From positions 124,001-188,000 of the forward strand of contig QFQI01000004.1 in the NCBI GenBank assembly GCA_003243195.1: a DNA stretch of 64,000 nt. Direction: 5' to 3'. The first letter of the stretch is position 1; each line of letters begins with the position of its first letter. The position numbers and the translations under genes are program-made. The notes below the pieces were generated by a model that saw only the letters and a list, made by a program, of their open reading frames with translations, searched no databases and was not told the origin of the DNA. This document shows, piece after piece, positions 35,889 to 48,048 of the stretch. Source of the DNA: Sphingomonas taxi (GTDB lineage: Bacteria; Pseudomonadota; Alphaproteobacteria; Sphingomonadales; Sphingomonadaceae).

Positions 35889-36997
35889 GCGCGCTGGCGG
35901 CGACGCTGTCGGTGCTGCTGGCGGCGGGGCAGATGCACGACATGCCCGGCATGCACGACATGGCGAGGCCCGCGACGACGAAGCCGGCGGCGCGCCGGCG
36001 TCCCCCGAACCGCGCCGTCACGCGTGCGCCCGCCCCGGCAACGCGGCGGATGGACAGCGACGCCCCGCCGACGGCCTGCACGCCGGAACATGCGGCGATG
36101 GGGCATTGCACGCTGGCCGTGCCCGAACCGCCACGGGACGCGGCGACCGCCCCGTGCCCGCCCGAACATGCCGCCATGGGCCATTGCCCGCCCGCCGCGG
36201 CGGCGGCGGCGGCGGCGAACGAGGCGGCCGATCCGGTCAGCGGCACCGATCAGCCAGCCGGCGACGCACCGCCGCCGCCCCCGCCCGGAACCATGGCCGC
36301 CACGCGCTTCTACGATCCCGCCGCCATGGCGCGCGCCGACCGGACGATGCGCGACATGCACGGCGGGATGCGGTTCAGCCAGGTGATCTTCAACATCGCC
36401 GAAGCGCAGGTGCAGCGCGGGCGCGACGGCTATCGCTGGGACGGCGAAGGCTGGTTCGGCGGCGATGTCGACCGGCTGGTGGTCAGGAGCGAGGGCGAAG
36501 GCGCGTTCGGCGACCGCGTGGATACGGCCGAGGTGCAGGCGCTCTATGCGCGCGCCATCGACCCATACTGGAACCTGCAGGTCGGGGTACGGCAGGATCT
36601 GGGGTCCGGGGCGCGGCGCAGCTATGCGGTGGTCGGGGTCGAGGGGCTGGCGCCGTACTGGTTCGACGTGGAAGGCGCGCTGTTCCTGTCCGACAAGGGC
36701 GACGTGCTGGCGCGCGGCGAGGCGTGGTACGACCAGCGGATCACGCAGCGCGCGATCCTGCAACCGCGCGTCGAGCTGAACCTCGCCGCGCAGGACATGC
36801 CCGCCAGCCGGGTCGGCGCCGGCCTGTCGTCGGCGGAGGTCGGGGTACGGCTGCGCTACGAGTTGCGCCGCGAGTTCGCGCCCTATGTCGGCGTGTCGTG
36901 GGAGCGCCGCTACGGCGCGACTGCGCTCTACGCGCGCGCCGGGGGAGAGCGCAGTGGCGGCATCGCGCTGGCGCTGGGGGTGCGCGGCTGGTTCTGA
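35885..36997 (+). CDS. copB: outer-membrane copper resistance protein CopB
   Basis: A 370-residue CopB/PcoB-family outer-membrane protein. After a short signal (LAATLSVLLAAG) comes a Met/His motif (MHDMPGMHDM) and a Pro/Ala-rich, probably disordered region holding two copies of PEHAAMGHC. The conserved barrel starts near RFSQVIFNIAEAQVQRGRDGYRWDGEGWFGGD and ends at LGVRGWF with C-terminal Phe. It works with CopA in periplasmic copper tolerance. No copCD genes follow; the next gene is a catalase after 126 bases. Confidence 0.92.
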   Translation: MSALAATLSVLLAAGQMHDMPGMHDMARPATTKPAARRRPPNRAVTRAPAPATRRMDSDAPPTACTPEHAAMGHCTLAVPEPPRDAATAPCPPEHAAMGHCPPAAAAAAAANEAADPVSGTDQPAGDAPPPPPPGTMAATRFYDPAAMARADRTMRDMHGGMRFSQVIFNIAEAQVQRGRDGYRWDGEGWFGGDVDRLVVRSEGEGAFGDRVDTAEVQALYARAIDPYWNLQVGVRQDLGSGARRSYAVVGVEGLAPYWFDVEGALFLSDKGDVLARGEAWYDQRITQRAILQPRVELNLAAQDMPASRVGAGLSSAEVGVRLRYELRREFAPYVGVSWERRYGATALYARAGGERSGGIALALGVRGWF

Positions 36998-37123
36998 CGC
37001 GGCGTCGCGAACGGCGTTTCCGCCCGGCGCGCCACCCCCTTGATGAAGGTTAATCACTTTGCACGCGATCCATCGCGGCCGCCGCGCGTTGGCGCTCGGT
37101 ACCGATCACGCAAAGGGAACACG

Positions 37124-39307
37124 ATGCCGCGCAACAGCAGCAAAACCGACGCTGGCAAGCTCAAGGGAGAGACACCGGCCAAGGCGCCCCCGCTCCCCGC
37201 CGGTGCCGATCTGCCGACGAGTTACGCCGGCCCGCAAGGCGATGGCGGTGAAACGCACCAGACGACCACAGATCCCGCGCAGACGCTGACCACGCAGCAG
37301 GGCGTGCCGGTCGCGGACGATCAGAACAGCCTGAGGGCGGGGCCGCGCGGCCCGACGCTGCTGGAAGACTTCATCCTGCGCGAGAAGATCTTCCACTTCG
37401 ATCACGAGCGCATCCCCGAGCGCGTCGTCCACGCCCGCGGCTATGGCGCGCATGGCGTGTTCGAGCTGACCGAGAGCCTCGCCGAATTCACCCAGGCCGA
37501 TGTGCTGAGCACGGTCGGCCAGCAGACAGAGGTGTTCGTCCGCTTCTCCACCGTGGCCGGCAACAAGGGATCCATGGATCTCGCCCGCGACGTGCGCGGC
37601 TTTGCGGTGAAATTCTATACCCGGCAGGGCAATTGGGACATCGTCGGCAACAACATCCCGGTGTTCTTCATCCAGGATCCGATCAAGTTCCCCGATCTGG
37701 TCCATGCCGTGAAGCAGGAACCCGACCGCGCCTTCCCGCAGGCGCAGTCGGCGCACGACAATTACTGGGATTTCGCCAGCCTCAGCCCCGAAGCGTGGCA
37801 CATGGTGATGTGGCAGATGTCGGATCGTACGATCCCGCGCTCGTTCCGGACGATCGAGGGCTTCGGCGTGCACAGCTTCCGGCTGGTCAATGCCGAGGGC
37901 AAGTCGACCTTCGTCAAGTTCCACTGGAAGCCGCGCCAGGGCCTGCAATCGGTGCTCTGGAACGAGGCGGTCAAGATCAACGGCGCCGATCCCGATTTCC
38001 ACCGCCGCGATTTGTGGCAGGCGATCGAGGCCGGCGACTTCCCGCAATGGGATCTGGGCGTGCAGTTGTTCGATCAGGAGACGGCGGACAAGCTGCCGTT
38101 CGACCACCTCGATTCGACCAAGCTGATCCCCGAAGAGGACGTTCCGGTCCGCATCATCGGCACGCTGACGTTGAACCGCAACGTCGACAACTTCTTCGCC
38201 AGCACGGAACAGGTCGCCTTCTGCACGCAGAATGTCGTCCCCGGCATCGACTTCTCCGACGATCCCCTACTCCATGGGCGCAACTTCTCGTACCTCGACA
38301 CCCAGTTGAAGCGGCTGGGCAGCCCCAATTTCACCCACATTCCGGTGAACGCACCGCGCTGCCCGGTGATGAACTTCCAGCAGGACGGTCACATGGCGAT
38401 GCGCAACCCGAAGGGGCGCGCCAATTACGAACCGAACAGCTGGGGTCCGGACGGCGGTCCGCGTGAGAATCCCGAAATCGGTTACCGCAGCTTCCCCGCG
38501 GAGGTCCAGGGCACCAAGCAGCGCATCCGCTCGGAGACCTTCGCCGATCATTACAGCCAGGCGCGGCAGTTCTACATCAGCCAGCAGCCGATCGAACAAA
38601 AGCATATCGGCGATGCGCTGGTGTTCGAATTGTCGAAGGTGGAGCGGGTCGACATCCGCGCCCGCGCGGTCTCGCACCTGCGGCTCATCGACGAGGGACT
38701 GGCCGCCACGGTCGCCGATGGACTCGGACTGGAGCTGCCGGAGCCGGCGCAGGCCGCCAAGCCGACGCGCGACCTGCCGCCCTCGCCCAAGCTCAGCATC
38801 CTCGCCAACGGGCCGGCGAGTTTCAAGGGACGCAAGGCGGGCGTCCTGCTCACCGATGGTTCGAGCGCCGAACTGTTCGCCGCCTTGACCAAGGCGCTCG
38901 ATGCGGAAGGCGCGATGTGGGAGGTCGTGGCGCCCAAGATCGGCGGCGTGACGCTGGACGACGGCACAAAGGTTGCGGCCAAGCAGAAGATCGACGGCGG
39001 ACCGTCGGTGCTGTTCGATGCGGTCGCGGTGCTGCCGTCGCAGGATGGCGCGACCCTGCTGGGCAAGGACGCGACGGCGAAGGACTTCGTCGCCGATGCC
39101 TTCGCGCATTGCAAGATCATCGGCCACAGCGCCGCGGCGGATGGTCTGTTCAACGCCGCCGGGGTCACCGACCGCGACGACGGCTTCGTTCCGCTGGCCA
39201 AGGCGAAGGACGTCAAGGCGTTCGTGACCAAATGTCGCGACCTGCGCTTCTGGGCACGAGAGTTCGAGGTGGATCTCGACGCCGCCTCGCTGGAAGCCGC
39301 CCGCTAG
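37124..39307 (+). CDS. katE: large-subunit (clade 2) monofunctional catalase, HPII-like
   Basis: Heme catalase of 727 residues, the large form with a C-terminal flavodoxin-like domain ([21 protein letters not shown] onward). The catalytic His lies in [12 protein letters not shown] and the active-site Asn in the [12 protein letters not shown] block. The proximal heme Tyr lies in RNFSYLDTQ. Start is MPRNSSKTD at 37124 with AAAGGGA upstream; the longer reading is out of place. HPII-type enzymes act in stationary phase and during peroxide stress. It follows copper-resistance genes but has its own leader region (36998-37123). Confidence 0.95.
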   Translation: MPRNSSKTDAGKLKGETPAKAPPLPAGADLPTSYAGPQGDGGETHQTTTDPAQTLTTQQGVPVADDQNSLRAGPRGPTLLEDFILREKIFHFDHERIPERVVHARGYGAHGVFELTESLAEFTQADVLSTVGQQTEVFVRFSTVAGNKGSMDLARDVRGFAVKFYTRQGNWDIVGNNIPVFFIQDPIKFPDLVHAVKQEPDRAFPQAQSAHDNYWDFASLSPEAWHMVMWQMSDRTIPRSFRTIEGFGVHSFRLVNAEGKSTFVKFHWKPRQGLQSVLWNEAVKINGADPDFHRRDLWQAIEAGDFPQWDLGVQLFDQETADKLPFDHLDSTKLIPEEDVPVRIIGTLTLNRNVDNFFASTEQVAFCTQNVVPGIDFSDDPLLHGRNFSYLDTQLKRLGSPNFTHIPVNAPRCPVMNFQQDGHMAMRNPKGRANYEPNSWGPDGGPRENPEIGYRSFPAEVQGTKQRIRSETFADHYSQARQFYISQQPIEQKHIGDALVFELSKVERVDIRARAVSHLRLIDEGLAATVADGLGLELPEPAQAAKPTRDLPPSPKLSILANGPASFKGRKAGVLLTDGSSAELFAALTKALDAEGAMWEVVAPKIGGVTLDDGTKVAAKQKIDGGPSVLFDAVAVLPSQDGATLLGKDATAKDFVADAFAHCKIIGHSAAADGLFNAAGVTDRDDGFVPLAKAKDVKAFVTKCRDLRFWAREFEVDLDAASLEAAR

Positions 39308-39320
39308 GGAGCTGGCTGGA

Positions 39321-39346
39321 TCAGGACGGCCCGCTGGCCGTCCTGA
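39321..39346 (+). terminator. hairpin after catalase gene
   Basis: A perfect 11-base inverted repeat, TCAGGACGGCC-CGCT-GGCCGTCCTGA, begins 14 bases after the katE stop. It is a strong stem with a four-base loop but is followed by CTCGC rather than a T run, so termination is likely only if a T tract is not required. It also faces the convergent LysR gene. Confidence 0.65.
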
Positions 39347-39412
39347 CTCGCTTGGCGGGGCACCGTGCGTTCCCTTTACGATTCTTGACCACGCGGCGGG
39401 GACATCGGCGGC

Positions 39413-40306
39413 TCACCCGCGATGACGGAGCGCTTCGAGGACCAGACTGAAGGCTGGAGAGGGCTGTCGGCGGCTGGGGTAATAGAGATAATAGCCGTCG
39501 AACGGCTCACACCAATCCTCCAGCACCCTGACCAGTGAACCATCGGCGAAGTGGCGCGCGACATGGCCCTCGATCGTGAAAGCGATACCGCGTCCGGCCA
39601 GTGCGGCCGCAACGATCATGTCGGCATCGTTGAATATGAGCTGCCCCTCGGTCTTGACCTTCAGTTCCTTGCCGTCGCGCTCGAACTCCCAGGCATATAG
39701 CCCGCCGGACGTCGCCATGCGCAGGCCGATGCAGTTGTGGCGCGCCAGATCATAGGGGGTTTGCGGCGTCCCGTGCCTTTCCAGATAGTCGGGCGCGGCG
39801 AACGCGGCCATGCGCAGCCTGGGGCTGATCGGCACCGCGATCATGTCCTGATCCAGTCGCTCGCCCAGCCGAACGCCGGCGTCGAAACGATGGGAGACAA
39901 TATCGACCAGCCCGCCGTCGACGCTGATCTCGACATTCACGTCCGGGTTTCCGGCGGTCAGCCGCTCGACCACCGGCCACAACACCGCCCGCGCCGCATG
40001 CGCGCTGGAGGTGATGCGAACGGTGCCGGCGGGGCGGTCGCGCAGCTCGGTCAGCGATGCCAGCTTGTCGTCGATCTCGTCAAACGCCGGCCGCAGCGTG
40101 TCGATCAGCCGCTCTCCGGCCTCGGTCGGCGACACGCTCCTCGTCGTCCGCGTCAGCAGCCGCAGCCCCAGCTTCGCTTCCAGCCGTCGCATCGAATGGC
40201 TGAGCGCCGATTGCGAGATGCCCAGCTTCGCCGCGGCCCTGGTGAAGCTACGCTCCTCCGCGACGGCCAGGAACATGGCCAGGCTCCCCAATTCCTCACG
40301 TCGCAT
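39413..40306 (-). CDS. LysR-family transcriptional regulator
   Basis: A 297-residue LysR regulator. The winged helix is ELGSLAMFLAVAEERSFTRAAAKLGISQSALSHSMRRLEAKLG with the usual downstream RTTRSVSPTEAG. The effector-binding domain follows (VRITSSAHAARAVLWP, LRMAAFAAPDYLERHG). It is divergent from two aldo/keto reductase genes, with a perfect palindrome in between, and probably controls them. Such regulators in this group often respond to electrophiles or quinones, but the effector is unknown. Confidence 0.92.
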   Translation of the reverse strand: MRREELGSLAMFLAVAEERSFTRAAAKLGISQSALSHSMRRLEAKLGLRLLTRTTRSVSPTEAGERLIDTLRPAFDEIDDKLASLTELRDRPAGTVRITSSAHAARAVLWPVVERLTAGNPDVNVEISVDGGLVDIVSHRFDAGVRLGERLDQDMIAVPISPRLRMAAFAAPDYLERHGTPQTPYDLARHNCIGLRMATSGGLYAWEFERDGKELKVKTEGQLIFNDADMIVAAALAGRGIAFTIEGHVARHFADGSLVRVLEDWCEPFDGYYLYYPSRRQPSPAFSLVLEALRHRG

Positions 40307-40329
40307 CTGAAGCAGCCGTCACAGGTTCC

Positions 40330-40344
40330 ATGACATGATGTCAT
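40330..40344. promoter_or_regulatory. 15-base palindrome, probable LysR operator
   Basis: ATGACATGATGTCAT is a perfect palindrome with a T-N11-A arrangement (T40331, A40343), the form of LysR-type binding sites. It lies 24 bases upstream of the LysR start and about 100 bases upstream of the aldo/keto reductase gene. Confidence 0.65.
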
Positions 40345-40432
40345 AGACCCAAGCGATTTACCCTGTCTAATCTTCGGGACCGCGCCGGGGTATATCCCGA
40401 CCATCACGGCGCGAGCGTGCGACGCCATGTGA

Positions 40433-42310
<1,878 letters not shown>

Positions 42311-42377
42311 TCGTCATCTTCAGGCTGATGTTCCGGCATCGGCCTGCCCCTTTCAAGCTCGTGCGGGAGCAGTTGTG

Positions 42378-42914
42378 ATGGACACTCGATCATCCTTTGG
42401 AATGAAGCGGCTTTGCCTGCTGGGAGCCGTCACCTTGTCGGTGCTGCCTGTGCAGCCGTTGCTCGCGCAACAAACGCCGGCACCGCCCACGGAGACGATC
42501 AAGACGGCCGCCACGCATACCCCGACCGAGCAGCAGATCATCGACCTGTCGAAGACCAAATGGGACTGGATGGCGGACAGGAAGGTCGACTCCCTGGCGA
42601 CGCTCTTCGACGACCGGGCCATGTTCACCCACATGGGCGGAACGTGGGGCAAGACCCAGGAACTCACCACCATCCAAAGCGGCGCGATCTGGTACAAGAA
42701 GGCGTCGATCCACGCGGTTGATGTGCGGGTGTTCGGCGCCACCGGGATCGTGCTGGAAGACCTCGATCTGGAGGCCGTGGTCGGCGGTCGAACCGTCACC
42801 AATCCCTTCATGGTCACGGAAGTCTACAGCAAGCAGGCTGGCAAGTGGCGCCTCGCCCAGCTCACATTCTCGCGCCTCGTTCGTCCGGTGAAGGCGAGCG
42901 CTGGCAGCGATTGA
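42378..42914 (+). CDS. secreted NTF2-like (DUF4440/SnoaL-type) protein
   Basis: A 178-residue protein with a Sec signal (RLCLLGAVTLSVLPVQPLLAQQ) and a cone-shaped NTF2-like domain: QQIIDLSKTKWDWMADRKVDSLATLFDDRAMFTHMGG and VFGATGIVLEDLDLEAVVGG. Enzymes of this fold act on small hydrophobic substrates, and many have no known activity. GTG 42375/ATG 42378 has GGGAG upstream; a start at the inner ATG 42402 would put the signal peptide first. In the aldo/keto reductase to pao operon-like run. Confidence 0.75.
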   Translation: MDTRSSFGMKRLCLLGAVTLSVLPVQPLLAQQTPAPPTETIKTAATHTPTEQQIIDLSKTKWDWMADRKVDSLATLFDDRAMFTHMGGTWGKTQELTTIQSGAIWYKKASIHAVDVRVFGATGIVLEDLDLEAVVGGRTVTNPFMVTEVYSKQAGKWRLAQLTFSRLVRPVKASAGSD

Positions 42915-42945
42915 TCCTGACCGAAGGATCGGAACGGGAGACGAG

Positions 42946-44115
42946 ATGATGAAGGTCGCTTCTGCAACTGCCGCCGCGCTGGCGATGGCCGTGCCGGTCG
43001 AGGCGCAGGAGCGCCCGTCGGTTGCGCCCAAAAACATGCAGGCAATCGCGCCGGCATTGGCTGGCTATACCGACCGGGTGCTGTTCGGCGACGTGTGGGT
43101 GCGTCCGGAGCTGGCCCCGCGCGATCGCAGCATCGTCACCCTGTCGGTGCTGATCGCCACGGGCAAGACCGCGCAGATGACGAGCCATCTTGGTCGCGGC
43201 CTAGATAACGGCATCAAGCCGTCCGAGATGGCGGGCATGGTGACGCAGCTCGCCTTCTATACCGGGTGGCCAAACGCCGTGTCGGCCTTGAATGAGGTCG
43301 AGAAGGTGTTTGCCGCGCGCCATGTCGATCTGAAGCCGCTTGCAGCGGTGCCTCCGGCCACCGCGCCGCTCCCCGGCTCCGATCCCGCGCGTGCCGCGAC
43401 GGTCGACAGGACGCTCGCTCCGAACGCACCCAAGCTCGCGCAGCTTACCAACGACGTCGTGTTCGCCGACGTGTGGCGACGCACCGACCTGTCGCCCCGC
43501 GACCGTAGCCTCGTCACCATCGCTGCGCTTACCGCTGGCGGTGACGCCGACCAGCTTGCCTTCCACGTTCAGCGTGGCCTCGAAAACGGGTTGACGCAGC
43601 CGCAGATCGTTGAGGCGCTGACCCATCTCGCTTTCTACGCAGGGTGGCCAAAGGCGAACGCCGCCATCACCGTCGCGGGCAAGGTATTCGCCAAGAAGGA
43701 GGTTGCCGCCATGTCAGAGGTTAAGGTCATCCATCCCGGCCAGGAGCCGAAGTCTGGTCCCGCCGACTATTTCACCGGCAACGTGTCGATCGCATCGCCC
43801 TTCAAAGGCACCGGCGACGCGCGGCTTGGCGGGGCGACGGTGACGTTCCAGCCCGGAGCGCATACCAACTGGCACACGCATCCCCTCGGACAGCTTCTGA
43901 TCGTCACCGCCGGGCGCGGATGGGTGCAGGTCGATGGCGAGCCGGCGAAGCCGATCGCGCCGGGCGACACCGTCTTCATCTCGCCGGGCGTCCGGCACTG
44001 GCACGGCGCGGCGCGCGACACCGCCCTGACCCATGTCGCGGTGTCCGAGGCGCTCGACGGCACGAGCGTGACCTGGCTCGAAGCGGTCGCGGACGACCTG
44101 TATAACAAGCTATAG
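42946..44115 (+). CDS. double carboxymuconolactone decarboxylase domain/cupin fusion
   Basis: A 389-residue secreted protein (signal through MAVPVEAQ) with three domains. Two CMD/AhpD-like domains come first (residues about 30-125 and 150-245), each with [22 protein letters not shown] sequence and FYTGWPNA or FYAGWPKA. AhpD's CxxC is absent. A C-terminal cupin (about 265-375) has the metal-binding set [17 protein letters not shown] and [11 protein letters not shown]. Fusions of CMD repeats to a cupin occur, but exported ones are less studied. The gene is 14 bases before paoA, suggesting it helps process or protect products of the oxidase. Confidence 0.85.
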   Translation: MMKVASATAAALAMAVPVEAQERPSVAPKNMQAIAPALAGYTDRVLFGDVWVRPELAPRDRSIVTLSVLIATGKTAQMTSHLGRGLDNGIKPSEMAGMVTQLAFYTGWPNAVSALNEVEKVFAARHVDLKPLAAVPPATAPLPGSDPARAATVDRTLAPNAPKLAQLTNDVVFADVWRRTDLSPRDRSLVTIAALTAGGDADQLAFHVQRGLENGLTQPQIVEALTHLAFYAGWPKANAAITVAGKVFAKKEVAAMSEVKVIHPGQEPKSGPADYFTGNVSIASPFKGTGDARLGGATVTFQPGAHTNWHTHPLGQLLIVTAGRGWVQVDGEPAKPIAPGDTVFISPGVRHWHGAARDTALTHVAVSEALDGTSVTWLEAVADDLYNKL

Positions 44116-44129
44116 GGGAGGAAACGGCG

Positions 44130-44756
44130 ATGATATCGGAGATGGAGATGTCGAGACGAGGCGTGCTTGCCGGCGGTGCCGCCACGGCGGCGCTGGCGGC
44201 GGTCCCGCAGGTCGAAGCGCAGCCCGCCACCGCGGTGTCGCCCGCGACCATGCCCGTTTCACTCACCGTCAACGGCAAGCGCCACGACCTCACGCTCGAC
44301 ACGCGCACGACGCTGCTCGATGCGCTGCGCGAGCATCTGAAGCTCACCGGCACGAAGAAGGGCTGCGACCACGGGCAATGCGGCGCCTGCACCGTCATCG
44401 TGAACGGCGAGCGGATCAATTCCTGCCTCAGCCTGGCGGTTCAGCATCACGGCGACGCGGTGACGACGATCGAGGGGCTGGGCACGCCCGACAGGCTGCA
44501 TCCCATGCAGGCCGCGTTCGTCCGCCACGACGGATATCAATGCGGCTATTGCACGCCGGGCCAGATCTGCTCGGCGGTGGCGGTGCTGGACGAGATCCGG
44601 CGCGGAGTGCCGAGCCACGTGCAGGCCGACGTCTCGCAACGTCCGCAAGCGACCGCCATCGAGATGCGCGAGCGGATGAGCGGCAACATCTGCCGGTGCG
44701 GTGCCTACTCCAACATCGCCGAGGCGATGGCGGATGTCGCGGGAGCGAAAGCATGA
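44130..44756 (+). CDS. paoA: PaoA-type [2Fe-2S] subunit of periplasmic aldehyde oxidoreductase
   Basis: Iron-sulfur subunit, 208 residues, of a molybdenum hydroxylase. A Tat signal, [16 protein letters not shown], occupies the start. The first cluster uses [15 protein letters not shown] and the second [10 protein letters not shown] with GNICRCGAY. This is the PaoA arrangement of E. coli periplasmic aldehyde oxidoreductase, in which the Tat signal exports the whole complex. The stop overlaps the paoB start (ATGA). Confidence 0.94.
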   Translation: MISEMEMSRRGVLAGGAATAALAAVPQVEAQPATAVSPATMPVSLTVNGKRHDLTLDTRTTLLDALREHLKLTGTKKGCDHGQCGACTVIVNGERINSCLSLAVQHHGDAVTTIEGLGTPDRLHPMQAAFVRHDGYQCGYCTPGQICSAVAVLDEIRRGVPSHVQADVSQRPQATAIEMRERMSGNICRCGAYSNIAEAMADVAGAKA

Positions 44757-45706
44757 AGCCCTTCACCTATGAGCGCGCGAAGACGCCGGCCGAAGCCGCC
44801 GCCGCCGTCGCACGGCGGCCCGGTGCCAGGTTCCTCGCCGGGGGCACCAACCTGCTCGACCTGATGAAGCTGGAGATCGAGACGCCTTCGCACCTCGTCG
44901 ACGTTCAGGACCTGAAGCTCGACCGGATCGAGCCGACAGCGGACGGCGGACTGAGGATCGGGGCGCTGGTCACGAACACCGCGCTTGCTTCCGATGCACG
45001 CGTTCGCCGCGACTATGGCGTGCTGACCCGCGCGATCGTGGCCGGGGCGTCCGGCCAGCTTCGCAACAAGGCGACGACGGCGGGCAATCTGCTCCAGCGG
45101 ACGCGCTGCCCCTATTTCTACGACCCCAACCTGCCGTGCAACAAGCGCCGGCCCGGATCGGGCTGCGCCGCGATCGGCGGCTATTCGCGGCAGCTTGCGG
45201 TGGTCGGTTCGAGCGACCAGTGCATCGCGACCTATCCCGGCGACATGGCGGTGGCGCTGCGCGTGCTCGATGCGACGGTCGAGACGGTGAAGGCGGACGG
45301 CACGACCCGCACCATCCCGATCGCCGATTTCCACCGCCTGCCCGGCGACACGCCCCATATCGACAACAGCCTCGACGCCGGCGAGCTGATTACGGCGGTG
45401 ACGCTGCCGCGGCCACCCGGCGGCACGCACCATTATGAGAAGGTTCGCGACCGCGCATCCTATGCCTTCGCGCTCGTCTCGGTCGCGGCCGTGATCCAGA
45501 AGGACGGCAGCGGTCGTGTGGCGTTCGGCGGAGTCGCGCCCAAGCCGTGGCGGGTCGAGGCGGCGGATGCCGTGATGGCGCAGGGCGCCGCCGCGGTGAC
45601 GGCGAAGGCGTTCGCGGATGCCCGGCCGACGAACGACAATGCGTTCAAATTGCCGCTCGCGACCCGCGCGCTCGCAGCCATCATCGCGGAGGGCCGGTCA
45701 GCATGA
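44753..45706 (+). CDS. paoB: PaoB-type FAD and [4Fe-4S] subunit
   Basis: FAD-binding subunit of 317 residues of the molybdenum hydroxylase. [17 protein letters not shown] is the FAD-binding loop, and [17 protein letters not shown] continues the fold. The inserted segment [24 protein letters not shown] supplies the four cysteines of the extra [4Fe-4S] cluster that distinguishes PaoB-type subunits from ordinary xanthine dehydrogenase subunits. The ATG overlaps the paoA stop and the end overlaps paoC (ATGA). It is exported as part of the complex via PaoA. Confidence 0.93.
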   Translation: MKPFTYERAKTPAEAAAAVARRPGARFLAGGTNLLDLMKLEIETPSHLVDVQDLKLDRIEPTADGGLRIGALVTNTALASDARVRRDYGVLTRAIVAGASGQLRNKATTAGNLLQRTRCPYFYDPNLPCNKRRPGSGCAAIGGYSRQLAVVGSSDQCIATYPGDMAVALRVLDATVETVKADGTTRTIPIADFHRLPGDTPHIDNSLDAGELITAVTLPRPPGGTHHYEKVRDRASYAFALVSVAAVIQKDGSGRVAFGGVAPKPWRVEAADAVMAQGAAAVTAKAFADARPTNDNAFKLPLATRALAAIIAEGRSA

Positions 45707-47961
45707 AGTTCGACACGCCCGCCGGGACCAACCCGATCGATCGGGAAACGGTCGTCGGCAAGCCGCACCCGCGCATCGAGGGGCCGTTGAAGACGACCGG
45801 CCGCGCGGTTTACTCCTATGAAAACCATGAGGCCGCGCCGAACGCCGCCTACGGCTATGTCGTCGGTTCGGGCATCGCCAAGGGCCGCATTGCCGCGATG
45901 GACCTGCGCGAGGCCCGCGCCGCGCCGGGCGTCCTCGCGATCGTGACCGCCGACACTGCCGGCCCGATCAGGACGCAGGGCTTCTACGTCGCCAGGCCGC
46001 TGGCCGGGCCGCAGATCGAACATTATCATCAGGCGATCGCGCTGGTTATTGCCGAGAGGTTCGAGCAGGCGCGCCACGCCGCCGGGCTGATCCGGGTCGA
46101 TTATGCGCGCGAGCAGGGCGCGTTCGACCTTGCAGCCGCCCGCGCCGGAGCCAGGCCGCATCAGCGTCAGCCAGACGTGCGCATCGGCGACTTCGACACG
46201 GCGTTCGCGGCGGCTCCGGTGAAGGTCGACGCAACCTTCACCACCCCCGACCACAGCCACATGATGCTGGAGCCGCACGCCACGATCGCGCGCTGGGACG
46301 GCGATCATCTGACGATCTGGTCGGCGCAGCAGATCGTCGGATGGGCGCGTCGCGATCTCGGCAACAAGCTGGGCGTCCCGCAGGAGAATATCCGCGTCGT
46401 CGCCACCTATATCGGCGGCGGGTTCGGCGGAAAGGGCAGCGTGTGTTCGGACGCGATCCTCGCCGCGCTCGCCGCGCGCGCTGTCGGCCGCGCCGTGAAG
46501 GTAGCGTTGCCGCGCCCGCTGATGCCGAACAACACGACGCACCGTCCGGCCACGATCCAGCGGGTGCGTCTGGCGGCCGGGCGCGATGGCAAGCTGATCG
46601 CCGTCGGCCACGAAACCCTGTCGGGCAACCTGCCCGGCGGCGGGCCGGAGATTGCGGCGGCACAGACCCAGTTGCTCTATGCGGGCGCCCATCGCCTCAA
46701 CCTGACCCGGCTGGCGACGCTCGACCTGCCCGAAGGCAATGCCATGCGCGCGCCGGGCGAGGCGTCGGGCCTGATGGCACTGGAAGTGGCGATGGACGAA
46801 CTGGCCGAGAAGCTGGGGATGGACCCGGTGGAGCTGCGCATCATCAACGATACGCAGGTTGTGCCGGGTGACCCGGGGCGCGGCTCCACCACCGATCCGC
46901 AATCCGCGAGCGACAGCCAGGGCAAGGCGGAGGAAAGTCCGCGCCCCTTCTCCATCCGACAGTTTGTCCCATGCCTGCGCACCGGTGCCGAGCGCTTCGA
47001 TTGGAAGGCGCGTAGCCCCACGCCCGGCAGTCGTCGCGAGGGCCGCTGGCTGATCGGCATGGGCATGGCCGCTGCGATCCGCGGCGCGCCGATCATTCCC
47101 GCCGGTGCCCGCGTCACGCTGGACGGCAAGGGGATCGTCACGGTCGAGAGCAACATGACCGACATGGGAACCGGCAGCTACACGATCATCGGCCAGACGG
47201 TCGCGGAGATGATGGGCGTGCCCCTCGACCGCGTCGTCGTGAAGCTCGCAGACTCGAATTACCCCGAAGCGTTCGGCGGCGGCGGACAGGGTGGTGCGGC
47301 CTCCGCGACGGCGGGTGCCTATGCCGCGTGCGTGGCACTGCGCGAGGCGGTGGCGACGCGGCTGGGGTTCAACTCCGCCGATGCCGAGTTCGTTGGCGGC
47401 GAGGTCCGGTCGGGCAATCGCCATGCATCGCTCGCGCAGGCGGCGAAGGATGGCGCGATCACGGCCGAGGACAAGATGGAATATGGCGACCTGTCGCAGC
47501 GGTTCTCGCAGCAGACCTTCGGTGCGCATTTCTGCGAGGTCGCCGTGGATGCCTATACCGGCGAGATCCGCATCCGGCGGATGCTCGCCGTCTGCGCGGC
47601 GGGACGGATCCTCAACCCCGTCACCGCGCGCAGTCAGGTGATCGGCGGCATGGTCGGCGGTGCGGGCGCGGCGCTGATGGAGGAGCTGGCCGTCGACAAG
47701 CGCTTCGGCTTCTTCGTCAATCACGACATGGCCGGGTATGAGGTGCCGGTCCATGCCGACATCCCGCATCAGGAGGTGATCTTTCTGGAGGAAACCGATC
47801 CCACCATCTCGCCAGTGAAGGCGAAGGGTGTGGGCGAACTGGGCATTTCGGGCGTCGCGCCGGCGATCGCCAATGCGGTCTATAACGCGACCGGGGTACG
47901 GGTGCGCGACTATCCGATCACGCTCGACAAGCATCTGGCGAAGCTGCCGCAGATCGCATGA
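45703..47961 (+). CDS. paoC: PaoC-type molybdenum cofactor subunit
   Basis: Molybdopterin-binding catalytic subunit, 752 residues. Markers are the [10 protein letters not shown] glycine loop, [17 protein letters not shown], the [15 protein letters not shown] segment and the base Glu in [10 protein letters not shown] near the C-terminus. Such enzymes oxidise aldehydes, particularly aromatic ones, to acids in the periplasm. No PaoD/XdhC-like maturation chaperone follows within the window; it may lie elsewhere. The next gene is convergent hcp after an 87-base GC-rich gap with a weak GCCCC/GGGGC stem (47992-48009). Confidence 0.94.
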   Translation: MKFDTPAGTNPIDRETVVGKPHPRIEGPLKTTGRAVYSYENHEAAPNAAYGYVVGSGIAKGRIAAMDLREARAAPGVLAIVTADTAGPIRTQGFYVARPLAGPQIEHYHQAIALVIAERFEQARHAAGLIRVDYAREQGAFDLAAARAGARPHQRQPDVRIGDFDTAFAAAPVKVDATFTTPDHSHMMLEPHATIARWDGDHLTIWSAQQIVGWARRDLGNKLGVPQENIRVVATYIGGGFGGKGSVCSDAILAALAARAVGRAVKVALPRPLMPNNTTHRPATIQRVRLAAGRDGKLIAVGHETLSGNLPGGGPEIAAAQTQLLYAGAHRLNLTRLATLDLPEGNAMRAPGEASGLMALEVAMDELAEKLGMDPVELRIINDTQVVPGDPGRGSTTDPQSASDSQGKAEESPRPFSIRQFVPCLRTGAERFDWKARSPTPGSRREGRWLIGMGMAAAIRGAPIIPAGARVTLDGKGIVTVESNMTDMGTGSYTIIGQTVAEMMGVPLDRVVVKLADSNYPEAFGGGGQGGAASATAGAYAACVALREAVATRLGFNSADAEFVGGEVRSGNRHASLAQAAKDGAITAEDKMEYGDLSQRFSQQTFGAHFCEVAVDAYTGEIRIRRMLAVCAAGRILNPVTARSQVIGGMVGGAGAALMEELAVDKRFGFFVNHDMAGYEVPVHADIPHQEVIFLEETDPTISPVKAKGVGELGISGVAPAIANAVYNATGVRVRDYPITLDKHLAKLPQIA

Positions 47962-48048
47962 TGCCCGAGGCGGCGGCGCGCCCCGCGCCCTGCCCCCGCC
48001 GGCCGGGGCGGCCACCGCGACGCTGTGCGCCGGGTGCCCGCCTGATGG

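Noticed and set aside
37040..37056. TTGAT...ATCA-like sequence before the catalase gene
   Set aside because: The spacing is N8 rather than N4 and the right arm is incomplete, so it is not counted as an FNR box.
47992..48009. GCCCC/GGGGC stem as a terminator between paoC and hcp
   Set aside because: The stem has only five pairs with an eight-base loop and no T run in GC-rich surroundings; not reported as a terminator feature.
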